From DATMNI01 sp963817515 (GTDB lineage Bacteria; Acidobacteriota; Terriglobia; Bryobacterales; Bryobacteraceae), in contig CAWFPJ010000025.1 of the NCBI GenBank assembly GCA_963817515.1, positions 186,001-250,000 of the forward strand: a stretch of DNA of 64,000 bases, given 5' to 3'. The translations under genes were made by a program, and so were the position numbers. Under the pieces are notes generated by a model. The model ran no database searches and was not told where the DNA came from. It saw nothing but the letters and a program-made list of their open reading frames with translations. Shown here in pieces: positions 16,029 to 24,416 of the stretch (position 1 is its first letter; each line of letters starts with the position of its first letter).

Positions 16029-18530
16029 ATGGCTAAACAAAACCTCAACCCGCGGGTTGATTCCCCGGCGCACGTCTTTCCTCCCGGCGCGGCGCGCCGC
16101 TATCTTCCTCTCCTGCTATTACTGTTCGCCGGCAGCGGCTGCTCGGCTCTGATCTACGAAATCGTCTGGTATCAATTACTGCAGCTGGTGATCGGCTCAA
16201 GCGCGGTTTCGCTGGGAGTTCTGCTGGCTACCTTCATGGGCGGCCTGTGCCTGGGGAGCCTGGCGCTGCCGCGGTTGCGGTTGGCGGGCCAGCATCCGCT
16301 GCGGGTTTACGCAAAGCTGGAATTGGGAATCGGCCTGTGCGGCGTGCTGGCGCTGTTCGGAATGCCGCTGGTGGATTCGGTGTACACGGCGGCCGTGGGG
16401 CATGGCCTTCCGGCGATTCTATTGCGCGCCCTGGTCTGCGCTTTGTGCCTTCTGCCTCCTACGTTTTTAATGGGCGCATCGCTGCCCGCCGCCGCGCGCT
16501 GGATTCAGGTTACGCCTGAGGGAGTCTCGTGGCTGGGGCTGCTCTATGGTGCCAACACCGTGGGCGCGGTGTTCGGTTGTCTGCTGGCCGGCTTCTACCT
16601 GCTGCGCGTTTTCGATATGGCGACGGCCACTTACACGGCGGCTGCTATTAATGTGGCCGTGGCTCTGGCGAGTTTCGCGCTGGCAGGCAAGACGTCCGGG
16701 CAAACTGCTTCGGTCCAAAACGCTTCGATCCAAACCCCTTCGATCCAAACCGCAGTCGCTCCGGTGGCCGCCGCTACAGCCTGGCCGGTGTATGCGGTTA
16801 TCGGGTTGTCAGGCGCCTGCGCGCTGGGCGCGGAAGTGATCTGGACCCGGTTGCTGGGGCTGATGCTGGGCGCGACCGTGTACACGTTCTCCCTCATCCT
16901 GGCGGTGTTCCTGGTGGGGTTGGGAGGCGGCAGCGCCGTGGGTTCGATGATGGCCCGAAAGTCCGGAAGCGCGAAAGCCGCGCTGGGCTGGAGCCAGATG
17001 CTGCTGGCCGGGGCCGTGGCCTGGACGGCATACATGCTGGCCAAATCGCTACCTTACTGGCCGATTAATCCGCTGCTCTCCACAGACCCGTGGTTCACCT
17101 TTCAAATCGATCTGGTCCGCTGCCTTTGGGCCATTCTGCCGGCCGCAATTTTGTGGGGCGCAAGTTTCCCGCTGGCGCTGGCCGCTGCCGCCGGGCCCGA
17201 AGACGACCCGGGAAGACTGGTGGGCGGCATCTACGCCGCCAATACCGGCGGCGCCATCCTGGGCGCTCTGACTTTCAGCATGATCCTGATCCCGTGGATC
17301 GGCACCGGCCACGCCGAGCAAGTGCTGGTGATTCTGTCGGCCATCGGCGGCTTGCTGCTATTGGTACCGCTGCTTCGCACTCCGGGGCGGCCCTTCCGCT
17401 TTTTCGCCGCGGCGACGGTGCTGGCGGCCGCAGTGGGCGCCGTGCTCCTGGCGCAGGGCGTTTCCGGCGTTCCGGGAATGCTGATTGCCTATGGCCGGCG
17501 TATGACCACTTCGGCCGGCCGCTCCAAAATCCTGTTTACCGGCGAGGGGATCAATTCGTCCATTGCCATTTCGGAGTGGGACGATGGCGCGGTTCAGTTC
17601 CACGTCAGCGGTAAAGTGGAAGCCTCCACCGAGTCGTACGATATGCGGCTGCAGCGCATGCTGGGGCACTTGCCGGCGCTGCTGCATCCGAATCCAAAAT
17701 CGGTGCTGGTGGTGGGCTTCGGCGCGGGCGTGACGGCTGGTTCGTTCGTGCCGCATCATGAGGTGGCCCGAATCGTGATCTGCGAAATGGAGCCGATCAT
17801 TCCGCCGACCGCGACCAAATACTTCGGCAAGCAGAATTACCATGTGGTCGACGACCCTCGCACCCAGATCATCTACGACGACGCCCGCCATTTCGTGCTG
17901 ACCACGCCGGAGAAGTTCGACATCATCACGTCCGACCCTATTCATCCGTGGGTCAAAGGCAGCGCCACGCTGTATTCGAAGGAGTACTTCGAACTGGTCA
18001 GGCGGCATCTGAATCCAGGGGGCGTCATCACGCAATGGGTGCCGCTGTATGAGAGCGACGTGGCCACGGTAAAGAGCGAGATTAAGACCTTCTTCGATGT
18101 TTTCCCCAACGGAACCGTCTGGGGGAACGACATCAGCGGCGGCGGCTATGACCTGGTGCTGCTGGGGCAGGTGGACCAGGCGAAGATCGATATGGACGCG
18201 ATGGAGCAGCGGCTGGCACGCCCGGAGGATGCGGCGGTGGCGCAATCGCTGCGCGAAGTGGGCTTCCCCTCGGTGGTGTCGCTGCTGGGCACTTATGCGG
18301 GGCAGGAACCGGATCTACGCTCCTGGCTGGAGGGCGCGGAGATCAACCGCGACGGCAACCTGCGGCTGCAATACATGGCCGGCCTGGCGCTGAACGTGAG
18401 CCGGGAAGGCTCGATATACAGCGAAATGTTGACCCATCGCCGGTTTCCGGGGAATTTGATCATCGGCTCCGACCAGAGCAAAGCGGCGCTGCGGGCGGCG
18501 ATGGAGTTGCCGGAGGGCAGCGGGCGGTAA
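16029..18530 (+). CDS. Membrane-bound spermidine-synthase-like protein (fused transporter-like and SpeE-like domains)
   Basis: 833 residues from ATG 16029; the in-frame TTG at 16017 is less likely. Residues ~20-490 hold about 12-14 transmembrane helices in two repeated halves (SGCSALIYEIVWYQLL and SGACALGAEVIWTRLLG are the paired openings). The cytoplasmic domain after residue ~500 is SpeE-like: VLVVGFGAGVTAGSF as the SAM loop, VICEMEPIIP, IIYDDARHFVL, and DIITSDPIHPWVKGSATLYSKEYF. The last differs from the catalytic DxSDP form of soluble spermidine synthases, so polyamine synthesis is not assured. The linker between the halves has four 15-bp repeats. Confidence 0.82.
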   Translation: MAKQNLNPRVDSPAHVFPPGAARRYLPLLLLLFAGSGCSALIYEIVWYQLLQLVIGSSAVSLGVLLATFMGGLCLGSLALPRLRLAGQHPLRVYAKLELGIGLCGVLALFGMPLVDSVYTAAVGHGLPAILLRALVCALCLLPPTFLMGASLPAAARWIQVTPEGVSWLGLLYGANTVGAVFGCLLAGFYLLRVFDMATATYTAAAINVAVALASFALAGKTSGQTASVQNASIQTPSIQTAVAPVAAATAWPVYAVIGLSGACALGAEVIWTRLLGLMLGATVYTFSLILAVFLVGLGGGSAVGSMMARKSGSAKAALGWSQMLLAGAVAWTAYMLAKSLPYWPINPLLSTDPWFTFQIDLVRCLWAILPAAILWGASFPLALAAAAGPEDDPGRLVGGIYAANTGGAILGALTFSMILIPWIGTGHAEQVLVILSAIGGLLLLVPLLRTPGRPFRFFAAATVLAAAVGAVLLAQGVSGVPGMLIAYGRRMTTSAGRSKILFTGEGINSSIAISEWDDGAVQFHVSGKVEASTESYDMRLQRMLGHLPALLHPNPKSVLVVGFGAGVTAGSFVPHHEVARIVICEMEPIIPPTATKYFGKQNYHVVDDPRTQIIYDDARHFVLTTPEKFDIITSDPIHPWVKGSATLYSKEYFELVRRHLNPGGVITQWVPLYESDVATVKSEIKTFFDVFPNGTVWGNDISGGGYDLVLLGQVDQAKIDMDAMEQRLARPEDAAVAQSLREVGFPSVVSLLGTYAGQEPDLRSWLEGAEINRDGNLRLQYMAGLALNVSREGSIYSEMLTHRRFPGNLIIGSDQSKAALRAAMELPEGSGR
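16701..16760 (+). repeat. Four 15-bp tandem units inside the SpeE-like gene
   Basis: Units at 16701, 16716, 16731 and 16746 follow CAAANNGCTTCGATC with decay in the last. They encode (A/T)SIQ-type repeats in the cytoplasmic loop between the two transporter halves, where length change is tolerable. Confidence 0.75.
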
Positions 18531-18565
18531 CGCATATCCGCGCTGGGCGCGAAGTGGGCCGCCCT

Positions 18566-18943
18566 CTACGCCGGCTGACCGAAACAGAAGCAGACGCCGT
18601 AAGGCTCTTTCGCAAAGAACACGCGAAATTGTTTGCCGTCGTATTCTTGCACCTTAACGTCTCCAGGCTGAATGCCCTTTGAGTCAAGCTCGAGCCGCAA
18701 GGCGTCCACGTCGCTGACGGCGAAATAACAGCTTGCCTGCTCCGGATCATCGCCATTCACAGCCAGGCCGATCTGTGCGTCGTCTCGCTGCAAAACGGCC
18801 GACTTCCGATCCTTCGTGACCAGCGAGAAGCCGAGCACTTGCGTGTAGTATCCCACTGCCGGCCCGAGCTCCTTCACCGGCAGTCCATTCGTTTTCGTGC
18901 CGCCGATGGGATAGACACCTTTGAAGATAACTCTTTCTGACAT
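18566..18943 (-). CDS. VOC/glyoxalase-fold protein
   Basis: 125 residues. The betaalphabetabetabeta pattern of a vicinal-oxygen-chelate module is visible: VGYYTQVLGFSLVTKDRKSAVLQRDDAQIGL, then CYFAVSDVDALRLELDSKG, then FFAKEPYGVCFCFGQPA. The final strand, with a Glu-Pro-Tyr-Gly before an aromatic end, matches antibiotic-resistance/dioxygenase-type VOC proteins, but the metal ligands are incomplete, so the substrate is unknown. The start at 18943 lies in a 20-bp tandem duplication that also creates an out-of-frame upstream ATG. Confidence 0.8.
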   Translation of the reverse strand: MSERVIFKGVYPIGGTKTNGLPVKELGPAVGYYTQVLGFSLVTKDRKSAVLQRDDAQIGLAVNGDDPEQASCYFAVSDVDALRLELDSKGIQPGDVKVQEYDGKQFRVFFAKEPYGVCFCFGQPA

Positions 18944-18975
18944 ACGCGATGAATCTCTGACATACCCGATGAAAA
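18936..18975. repeat. 20-bp tandem duplication at the VOC gene start
   Basis: TCTGACATACGCGATGAATC (18936-18955) is followed by TCTGACATACCCGATGAAAA (18956-18975), 17 of 20 bases identical. On the minus strand each copy contains an ATGTCAGA start; the upstream ATG is 20 bases away and out of frame. Confidence 0.75.
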
Positions 18976-19003
18976 AGTAGCTACTCTTTTGAAAACCGGT
19001 GTT

Positions 19004-19264
19004 CTATGCGGCGGACATAGCGCATGGCAGGGCACGGCGAATCTGGTCCATCTCTTGTTCCAGCGATGTACGCGCGCTGCCTGAGATTTCGGTTAGGGCC
19101 AGCAGGGTCTTGGCAGTTGCAAGACTACGCTCCGCGTCGCGGCAGCGTGCCTCGTTCACCAAAGTCATACTGCGGTTCAGCTCCCGGCGCACCAGAATGG
19201 CGAGCTCACGATCGGTTTTAGCGCGAAGTTCAGTAAGGGAACTGCGTGTTGGTGCAGTGTTCAT
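19004..19264 (-). CDS. Small helical hypothetical protein
   Basis: 86 residues from ATG 19264 (MNTAPTRSSLTELRAKTDRE); the longer reading to 19303 begins with unrelated sequence. The protein is highly charged and predicted helical throughout, with two helices joined near DAERSLATAKTLLALTEISG. No family recognised. It resembles the many short conserved helical proteins of Acidobacteriota genomes. The ~147 bp between it and the glutathione peroxidase gene shows no further gene. Confidence 0.55.
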   Translation of the reverse strand: MNTAPTRSSLTELRAKTDRELAILVRRELNRSMTLVNEARCRDAERSLATAKTLLALTEISGSARTSLEQEMDQIRRALPCAMSAA

Positions 19265-19411
19265 AAAAATAATCCGTGCGGGCCTCAAGTTGTTTAGACG
19301 CAAAATCAGGCGATTCCGCTCAAAATTTTTGAGAAATCTTCCCGCGCCGGTACTGGAACCAGGAAGGTATGGGGGCGCACCAACTTTCGTAACGCCCGCG
19401 TAAAGAAGGGT

Positions 19412-19948
19412 TTATTGAGCCAGCGCTTGTTCGATGGCCTTTACCATGTCGGCGGAGTCCGGAGTTACGGCCGATTCAAATCGCGAGATCACGTTTCCCT
19501 TGCGGTCAACCAGGAACTTAGTGAAGTTCCACTTGATCTCGCCGCCGGTTTTGGTCGATGTATCGGTCAGGTATTGATACAGCGGCGTCTTGTCGCTGCC
19601 CTTCACCGAAACCTTGGTCATCATCGGGAAGGTGACGTTATAGTTGCGCGTGCAAAACGTCTTGATCTCTTCGTTGGTGCCCGGTTCCTGCGAACCGAAG
19701 TTATTGGCGGGCACACCCACGATCACGAAACCTTTGTCCTTATACGTCTCGTACAATTTCTCCAGGCCGGCGTATTGAGGTGTGTAGCCGCATTTGCTGG
19801 CGACGTTTACCAGAAGCACCACTTTTCCCTTAAAGCCGGACAGCGGTGCGGCTGCGCCGTCAATGGACGACAACGTGAAATCGTAAACGCTGGAGGCGCC
19901 GAATGCCAACGCGCCCAGTGCCAAACCCAGCAGCATCGTTTTGATCAT
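19412..19948 (-). CDS. Exported glutathione peroxidase family protein
   Basis: 178 residues from ATG 19948, with a signal peptide (MIKTMLLGLALGALAFGAS) that places the enzyme outside the cytoplasm. The thioredoxin fold shows NVASKCGYTPQYAGLEKLY with a peroxidatic Cys rather than selenocysteine, GVPANNFGSQEPGTNEEI with the conserved Gln, and IKWNFTKFLVDRKGNVISRF with the conserved Trp-Asn. The family reduces hydroperoxides, in bacteria usually with thioredoxin as donor. It precedes the cytochrome c / sulfite-oxidase genes on the same strand. Confidence 0.92.
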   Translation of the reverse strand: MIKTMLLGLALGALAFGASSVYDFTLSSIDGAAAPLSGFKGKVVLLVNVASKCGYTPQYAGLEKLYETYKDKGFVIVGVPANNFGSQEPGTNEEIKTFCTRNYNVTFPMMTKVSVKGSDKTPLYQYLTDTSTKTGGEIKWNFTKFLVDRKGNVISRFESAVTPDSADMVKAIEQALAQ

Positions 19949-20069
19949 GATCCCAGGATAGCGAATGCCGTGGCCGGACGGCAATCGGGGGAAATGGCTT
20001 TTAACAACATTCGCCGGGGCTTACTTGCTGGTGCCGTTGGCGGTCATATCGGGCACGGGCAGCGGCTTG

Positions 20070-20327
20070 TCATTCGCGATAGTTGGCCACCAGGTATTCC
20101 AGCAGCGCGTCGCGGTCATTCATCACCGCGCCCCAACCTGCCATCTTGTCCAACTCCTTCACCCACGCCGCGCGCGCCAGGCGCTGCGAATGAATCAGGC
20201 GCAGGCTGTGGCACGGAACGCAGCTGCGGGCCTCGGCCTTCTTTCCCAGGTCAAGCGTGGCCTGGTCGGCGGCGGTAGCCACGGTTACAAGTCCGCACGC
20301 GAGTAATCCAAGCTTGACGCGCATCAT
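20070..20327 (-). CDS. Small mono-heme cytochrome c, probable sulfite-oxidase partner, probable 3' frameshift
   Basis: 85 residues from ATG 20327, whose ATGA overlaps the stop of the sulfite-oxidase gene. A signal peptide (MMRVKLGLLACGLVTVATAA) is followed by the heme motif CVPCH. Later WVKELDKMAGWGAV supplies the axial Met. This is the order of SorA/SorB-type sulfite dehydrogenases. The sequence ends abruptly after LLEYLVANYRE. Skipping one base near 20073 restores NDKPLPVPDMTANGTSK and a stop at 20021-20023, a natural cytochrome tail. A frame error is likely. Confidence 0.82.
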   Translation of the reverse strand: MMRVKLGLLACGLVTVATAADQATLDLGKKAEARSCVPCHSLRLIHSQRLARAAWVKELDKMAGWGAVMNDRDALLEYLVANYRE

Positions 20328-21472
20328 GCTTTCTCCACCGTGACACCCACGCGGTCGATCCCGTTCCAAAGGTAGCCCGAAGGGTTCCACGCCGGCACGA
20401 TCGGCTGCACGCGTCCGGCGGTATCGGTGGCGCGAGACATGATGGTGTAATAGCCGGGGTCGGCCGGCGTCCAGTTCAGACTGAACAGCCTCCAGGCAAA
20501 GGGAAGTTTCTGCGAGGAAAGCTGCGCGTCGCGCCATCGGCTGCCGCCATCGGTGGACACTTCCACGCGCTCGATGGCGTTCTCACCGGCCCAGGCGAAG
20601 CCGCGAATCACGATCGGGCCGAGGTTGAATTTGGCCTGATCTTCGGGGGCGGTGAGGGATGATTTCACCGGCATGCCTTCGATCACTTCGAGCTCGGCCG
20701 GTTTCGGCGGCGAACCCGGCGGCAGGCTGTATTTGGGGAACCGGTAGCCGGGGTTCATGAAGAATCCGCGGTTCTCCTGCGCCGCCGGCGTCAGCCGGGT
20801 CACCCATTTCACCCAACTGGTTCCATCCCAACCGGGCACAATCAATCGCGCCGGAAAACCGTGGATCTCAGGCGTCTGCCCGTTCATTTTCAGAGCCAGC
20901 AGAGTGTCCGGATGCATGGCCTTGCGCATCGGCATGGAACGCACAAAATCGGGAGTAGCCGCGACGCCGGTATCCGCCCCGTCGATTTCGAGAAATGCCG
21001 CCTGGCTGCTCGCTCCAGCCAGTTTCAGAACGTCGCTAAGCCGCGGACCGCTCCACTCGGCGGTGCCCACGGCCCCGCGCCCCCATTGAATGCCGGGGAC
21101 TTTCGGAGTGTAAAACCCGCGCCCGTTCCCGGTGCATTCCAGGGTGGCCGGAACGGTGCGTTGCGGAAGCTTCAGTAAATCGGCCAGCGTCAACTGCACG
21201 GTCTTCGACACCATTCCATTGATGGTGAGCCGGTAAGCCGCCGGTTCAATGGCCGCCGGCCGCGGCAAGTGCTGGCGCACGAAGAAGGCATCGATAGGAG
21301 TCACCCAGGAATCGAAATAGCGCAGCGGGGTTTCCAGGTCCTCCGGGCGGTCATTATGAAGGATCATGGGCCGTTTCCCGGCGATCGTAACGCCCTCGTC
21401 CGCGCCCTTGATGTGCCGTACCGCAGTCGCCGCCAGCGCAGCGGCAAACATCTGACGCCGATTCAATCGCAT
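20324..21472 (-). CDS. TAT-exported molybdopterin sulfite-oxidase family enzyme
   Basis: 382 residues from ATG 21472 with a twin-arginine signal (MRLNRRQMFAAALAATAV). The molybdopterin domain carries the Mo-ligating Cys in VPATLECTGNGRGFY. AEWSGPRLSDVLKLAG and ARLIVPGWDGTSWVKWVTRL follow, and the C-terminal Mo-co dimerisation domain starts near residue 255. The family oxidises sulfite to sulfate or acts as a related sulfur or methyl-sulfur dehydrogenase. The coupled downstream cytochrome c gene suggests electron transfer to the respiratory chain. Confidence 0.9.
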   Translation of the reverse strand: MRLNRRQMFAAALAATAVRHIKGADEGVTIAGKRPMILHNDRPEDLETPLRYFDSWVTPIDAFFVRQHLPRPAAIEPAAYRLTINGMVSKTVQLTLADLLKLPQRTVPATLECTGNGRGFYTPKVPGIQWGRGAVGTAEWSGPRLSDVLKLAGASSQAAFLEIDGADTGVAATPDFVRSMPMRKAMHPDTLLALKMNGQTPEIHGFPARLIVPGWDGTSWVKWVTRLTPAAQENRGFFMNPGYRFPKYSLPPGSPPKPAELEVIEGMPVKSSLTAPEDQAKFNLGPIVIRGFAWAGENAIERVEVSTDGGSRWRDAQLSSQKLPFAWRLFSLNWTPADPGYYTIMSRATDTAGRVQPIVPAWNPSGYLWNGIDRVGVTVEKA

Positions 21473-21538
21473 TGTTATCACAGGATAGCAGGGGGCTTGC
21501 TAACCGGTGCGTAAGGCTACAGTCTAAAGAACAGCCGG

Positions 21539-22114
21539 ATGGAGCTGACCGACGCAGCTTTCGTGGCCAGGGCGCGTACAGGTGACACTGACGCGTTCCG
21601 GGTGCTTGTGGAACGGCACAGCCGTGCTCTGTTCCGGTTGGCATTTCGTATGACGGGAAACGAACAGGACGCAGAAGACGCGGTGCAGGAAAGCTTCCTG
21701 CGGGCCTATAAGCAGCTGGGCAAATTCGACGAACGCGCCAGCTTCGGGACGTGGCTGTACCGGATCGCCATGAATTACTCGCTGGATCTGGTCCGCGCCC
21801 GGAAACGGCGCTCCGAGCAAATGGCCCCGGCCGATCCCGAAATGGACGACCCGGTGCTCTTGCTGCCCTCGGGGGACCCGACGCCGGACCGGCTGGCGAT
21901 GAGCGGAGAGGTCCGCGAGCGCGTCACCGAAGCCATGAAGGAGTTGAGCGCTTCGGAAAGAACCGCCTTCGTGCTGAGGCACTTCGAAGGCATGTGCATT
22001 GAAGAAGTGAGCCGCGTGTTGGGGTGCCAACCCGGAGCGGCCAAGCACAGCGTGTTTCGCGCGGTGCAGAAACTACGCAGGGCGCTTGAGCCCTTGGTGA
22101 GTCCGGCAAAATGA
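21539..22114 (+). CDS. ECF-family RNA polymerase sigma factor
   Basis: 191 residues. Region 2 is FRLAFRMTGNEQDAEDAVQESFLRAYKQL (residues ~32-62) with the following FGTWLYRIAMNYSLDLVRARKRR. Region 4 is VTEAMKELSASERTAFVLRHFEGMCIEEVSRVLG (residues ~128-165). The spacing and absence of regions 1 and 3 mark an ECF sigma factor. The next gene, overlapping by four bases, is a zinc-finger anti-sigma factor, so the pair forms a switch. Downstream HEAT-repeat genes on the same strand are likely targets. Confidence 0.94.
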   Translation: MELTDAAFVARARTGDTDAFRVLVERHSRALFRLAFRMTGNEQDAEDAVQESFLRAYKQLGKFDERASFGTWLYRIAMNYSLDLVRARKRRSEQMAPADPEMDDPVLLLPSGDPTPDRLAMSGEVRERVTEAMKELSASERTAFVLRHFEGMCIEEVSRVLGCQPGAAKHSVFRAVQKLRRALEPLVSPAK

Positions 22115-22875
22115 GCCATCTGAACGAAGAACAACTGATCTTGCTTTACTACGGCGAAGAGGGCGATACGCTCACCGCCGAACAACACCTGGAGCAGTGC
22201 GGCGAGTGCCGGGCGCTCTTCGGTTCGCTGCAGCGTGTACTGAACGTGGTGGATTCGCTGCCCCTTCCGGAGCGCGGCGCCGAATATGGCAAGCAGGTCT
22301 GGCGGCGCATCGAACGGCGTCTCCCCGCGCCGGCGGGCTTTGGAATCACGACCTGGCTGCGGCCCGGACCGTGGCGATGGGCCTTTACCAGCGCGGCATG
22401 CGCGGCCCTTATGGTGGCGGCGTTTCTAGCGGGCCGCTTCCTGCCGCAGGCGCACAAGCCGGCGCAGATTGCCGTGGTGGATTCCCAGGCCGGAGAACGC
22501 ATCCTGATGGTGGCGGTGGGCGATTACCTGGAACGTTCGCAAATGGTATTGATCGAACTGGCTAACGCCGACCCGAAAGGCGCGCTGGACATTTCCGCCG
22601 AGCAGGCGCGGGCCGGAGACCTGGTAAGCGAGACCCGCTTGTATCGCCAGACCGCCGCCCATACCGGCGACACCGCCGTGGCCAGCGTCCTTGAAGAACT
22701 GGAGCGCGTGCTGCTGGATATCACGCATGCGCCCTCGCAGATCTCGCCAGGGGAGTTGGAGAAGATGCGCGGCAGGCTGGAAGCCGACGGCATTCTATTC
22801 AAGATCCGTGTGCTGGGCTCAAATGTCCGGAACCAGGAAGAACCGGCCGTTAGCCCGGCCGGACGAAAATTGTGA
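22111..22875 (+). CDS. Membrane anti-sigma factor with zf-HC2 domain
   Basis: 254 residues. The N-terminal anti-sigma zinc finger is HLEQCGEC with H26, C30 and C33 as zinc ligands. One transmembrane helix lies near residues 89-110 (FTSAACAALMVAAFLAGRF). The remaining 140 residues are extracytoplasmic and helical (ERILMVAVGDYLERSQMVLIEL), a probable sensor part of unknown signal. The ATG overlaps the sigma-factor stop by four bases, so expression is balanced with its partner. Confidence 0.9.
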   Translation: MSHLNEEQLILLYYGEEGDTLTAEQHLEQCGECRALFGSLQRVLNVVDSLPLPERGAEYGKQVWRRIERRLPAPAGFGITTWLRPGPWRWAFTSAACAALMVAAFLAGRFLPQAHKPAQIAVVDSQAGERILMVAVGDYLERSQMVLIELANADPKGALDISAEQARAGDLVSETRLYRQTAAHTGDTAVASVLEELERVLLDITHAPSQISPGELEKMRGRLEADGILFKIRVLGSNVRNQEEPAVSPAGRKL

Positions 22876-22910
22876 CGACAGAATTTGTTACTGAAGAAGG
22901 TTAAAACAAC

Positions 22911-24416
22911 ATGATCCACGCTCGAATAATGAATCCGATGTGCTGCTTATTTGCGACCGCCGCCCTGGCGCTGGCTCAACGGCCGGCGCCACTCGAGCCG
23001 CCCGTACCACCGGCGCCGGCGGTGGCTCCGGTTCCCGCGCCTGCTCCGGTCCCGCGGGCGATGGCCGAACCTTTTGTTTGGCAGAATGACGACCCTGCGC
23101 CTATGCCATTCGATATGCCCATGCCATTCGATCTTGAGGATAAGCTCGCCAATGTCCAGCAAAGACTCTGGAAGCTCGATCGCAAGGAAATGACCGCCCC
23201 TATGGCCGGAATGAACTTCGATTTCAAGGGACTGTCGGCCCCCATGGCTTTCGCCCAGGGAATGGCCGGCTCGGGCCGCGACATGATGAAGATGCGGGGC
23301 AACGACGACCGCCTCTACCAGAACGGCCAGAGCGCGCTCGATAACCGCCGCTGGGATGAAGCCCTGGAAGCTTTCGGCCAGGTGGCATCGCATGGCGGTT
23401 CGCGCGCCGATGGAGCGCTCTACTGGAAGGCTTACGCGCTGAACAGGCTGGGGCGCCGGGATGAAGCGCTGGCCGCGATCGCCGAGCTGCGCAAGTCCTA
23501 CGGCAGCAGCCGCTGGCTGGACGATGCCAAGGCGCTCGAACTGGAGGTTAAGCAGGCGTCCGGACAGCCCGTATCGCCGGACCAGGCAACCGATGAAGAC
23601 CTCAAGCTGCTGGCGCTCAACGGCCTGGTGCAATCGGATCCCGACCGGGCCTTCCCGCTGCTGGAAAATCTGCTGAAGGGGACACAATCCCCCAAGCTGA
23701 AGAAGAACGTGGTGTACGTGCTGGCGCAGAGCAACTCGCCGCGGGCGCAGCAACTGCTGGAACAGATTGCGCGCGGCGGCGGCAATCCCGATCTGCAACT
23801 GCGGGCCATCAGCTACATGGGTGAGAAGCGTAAAGTGAACGGCGGGCAAGTGCTGTCGGAGATCTACGCGGCCAGCAACGACGTCAGCGTGAAGCGCGCC
23901 ATTCTCAACTCGTTCGCCAATAGCCGCGACAAAGACCGCCTGCTGCAGATCGCAAAAACCGAAAAGAATCCGGAGCTTCGGTTGGCGGCTATTCAGAATT
24001 TAGGCAACTTCAACGGCCAGCCGGAACTCTGGCAGATCTACCAGGCCGAGACTGCTCCTGAGGTCAAGATTCAGATTCTGCAGTCCATGTATTCGAACGG
24101 CAATACCGACAAGCTGGCGGAGGTCGCCAAGACCGAGAAGGACGTGAATGTACGGCGTGCGGCCCTCCAGGTTCTCGGCTCTCACAGGAACGCCAACACG
24201 GCGGATACGCTGGTGGCGATTTACAATGCCGAGACCGATCCGCAGATCAAGCGGTCCATCGTGGACAGCGTCTCATCCCAGCGCAACGCCAAGGCGCTGG
24301 TGGACATGGCGCGCGCCGAGAAGGACCCCAAGATGAAGCTTACGATCGTGGAGCGTCTCTCCAACATGAAGTCCAAGGAAGCCAACGATTACCTGATGGA
24401 GATTCTAAACAAATGA
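22911..24416 (+). CDS. Secreted TPR/HEAT-repeat protein
   Basis: 501 residues. A signal peptide (MNPMCCLFATAALALAQ within the first 25 residues) precedes a Pro/Ala-rich segment of repeated PAP/VPAPAP units. Residues ~140-200 resemble a TPR (YQNGQSALDNRRWDEALEAFGQV). From ~220 to the end about eight HEAT-like helical repeats run with a shared AILNSFANSRDKDRLLQIAKTEKNPELRL pattern (shown in parts). It starts 36 bp after the anti-sigma gene and overlaps the next HEAT gene by four bases. A periplasmic scaffold or regulator is likely; no enzymatic motif is seen. Confidence 0.8.
   Translation: MIHARIMNPMCCLFATAALALAQRPAPLEPPVPPAPAVAPVPAPAPVPRAMAEPFVWQNDDPAPMPFDMPMPFDLEDKLANVQQRLWKLDRKEMTAPMAGMNFDFKGLSAPMAFAQGMAGSGRDMMKMRGNDDRLYQNGQSALDNRRWDEALEAFGQVASHGGSRADGALYWKAYALNRLGRRDEALAAIAELRKSYGSSRWLDDAKALELEVKQASGQPVSPDQATDEDLKLLALNGLVQSDPDRAFPLLENLLKGTQSPKLKKNVVYVLAQSNSPRAQQLLEQIARGGGNPDLQLRAISYMGEKRKVNGGQVLSEIYAASNDVSVKRAILNSFANSRDKDRLLQIAKTEKNPELRLAAIQNLGNFNGQPELWQIYQAETAPEVKIQILQSMYSNGNTDKLAEVAKTEKDVNVRRAALQVLGSHRNANTADTLVAIYNAETDPQIKRSIVDSVSSQRNAKALVDMARAEKDPKMKLTIVERLSNMKSKEANDYLMEILNK

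Noticed and set aside
19311..19411. Possible RNA gene between the small helical protein and glutathione peroxidase
   Set aside because: No cloverleaf or stable paired structure could be drawn.
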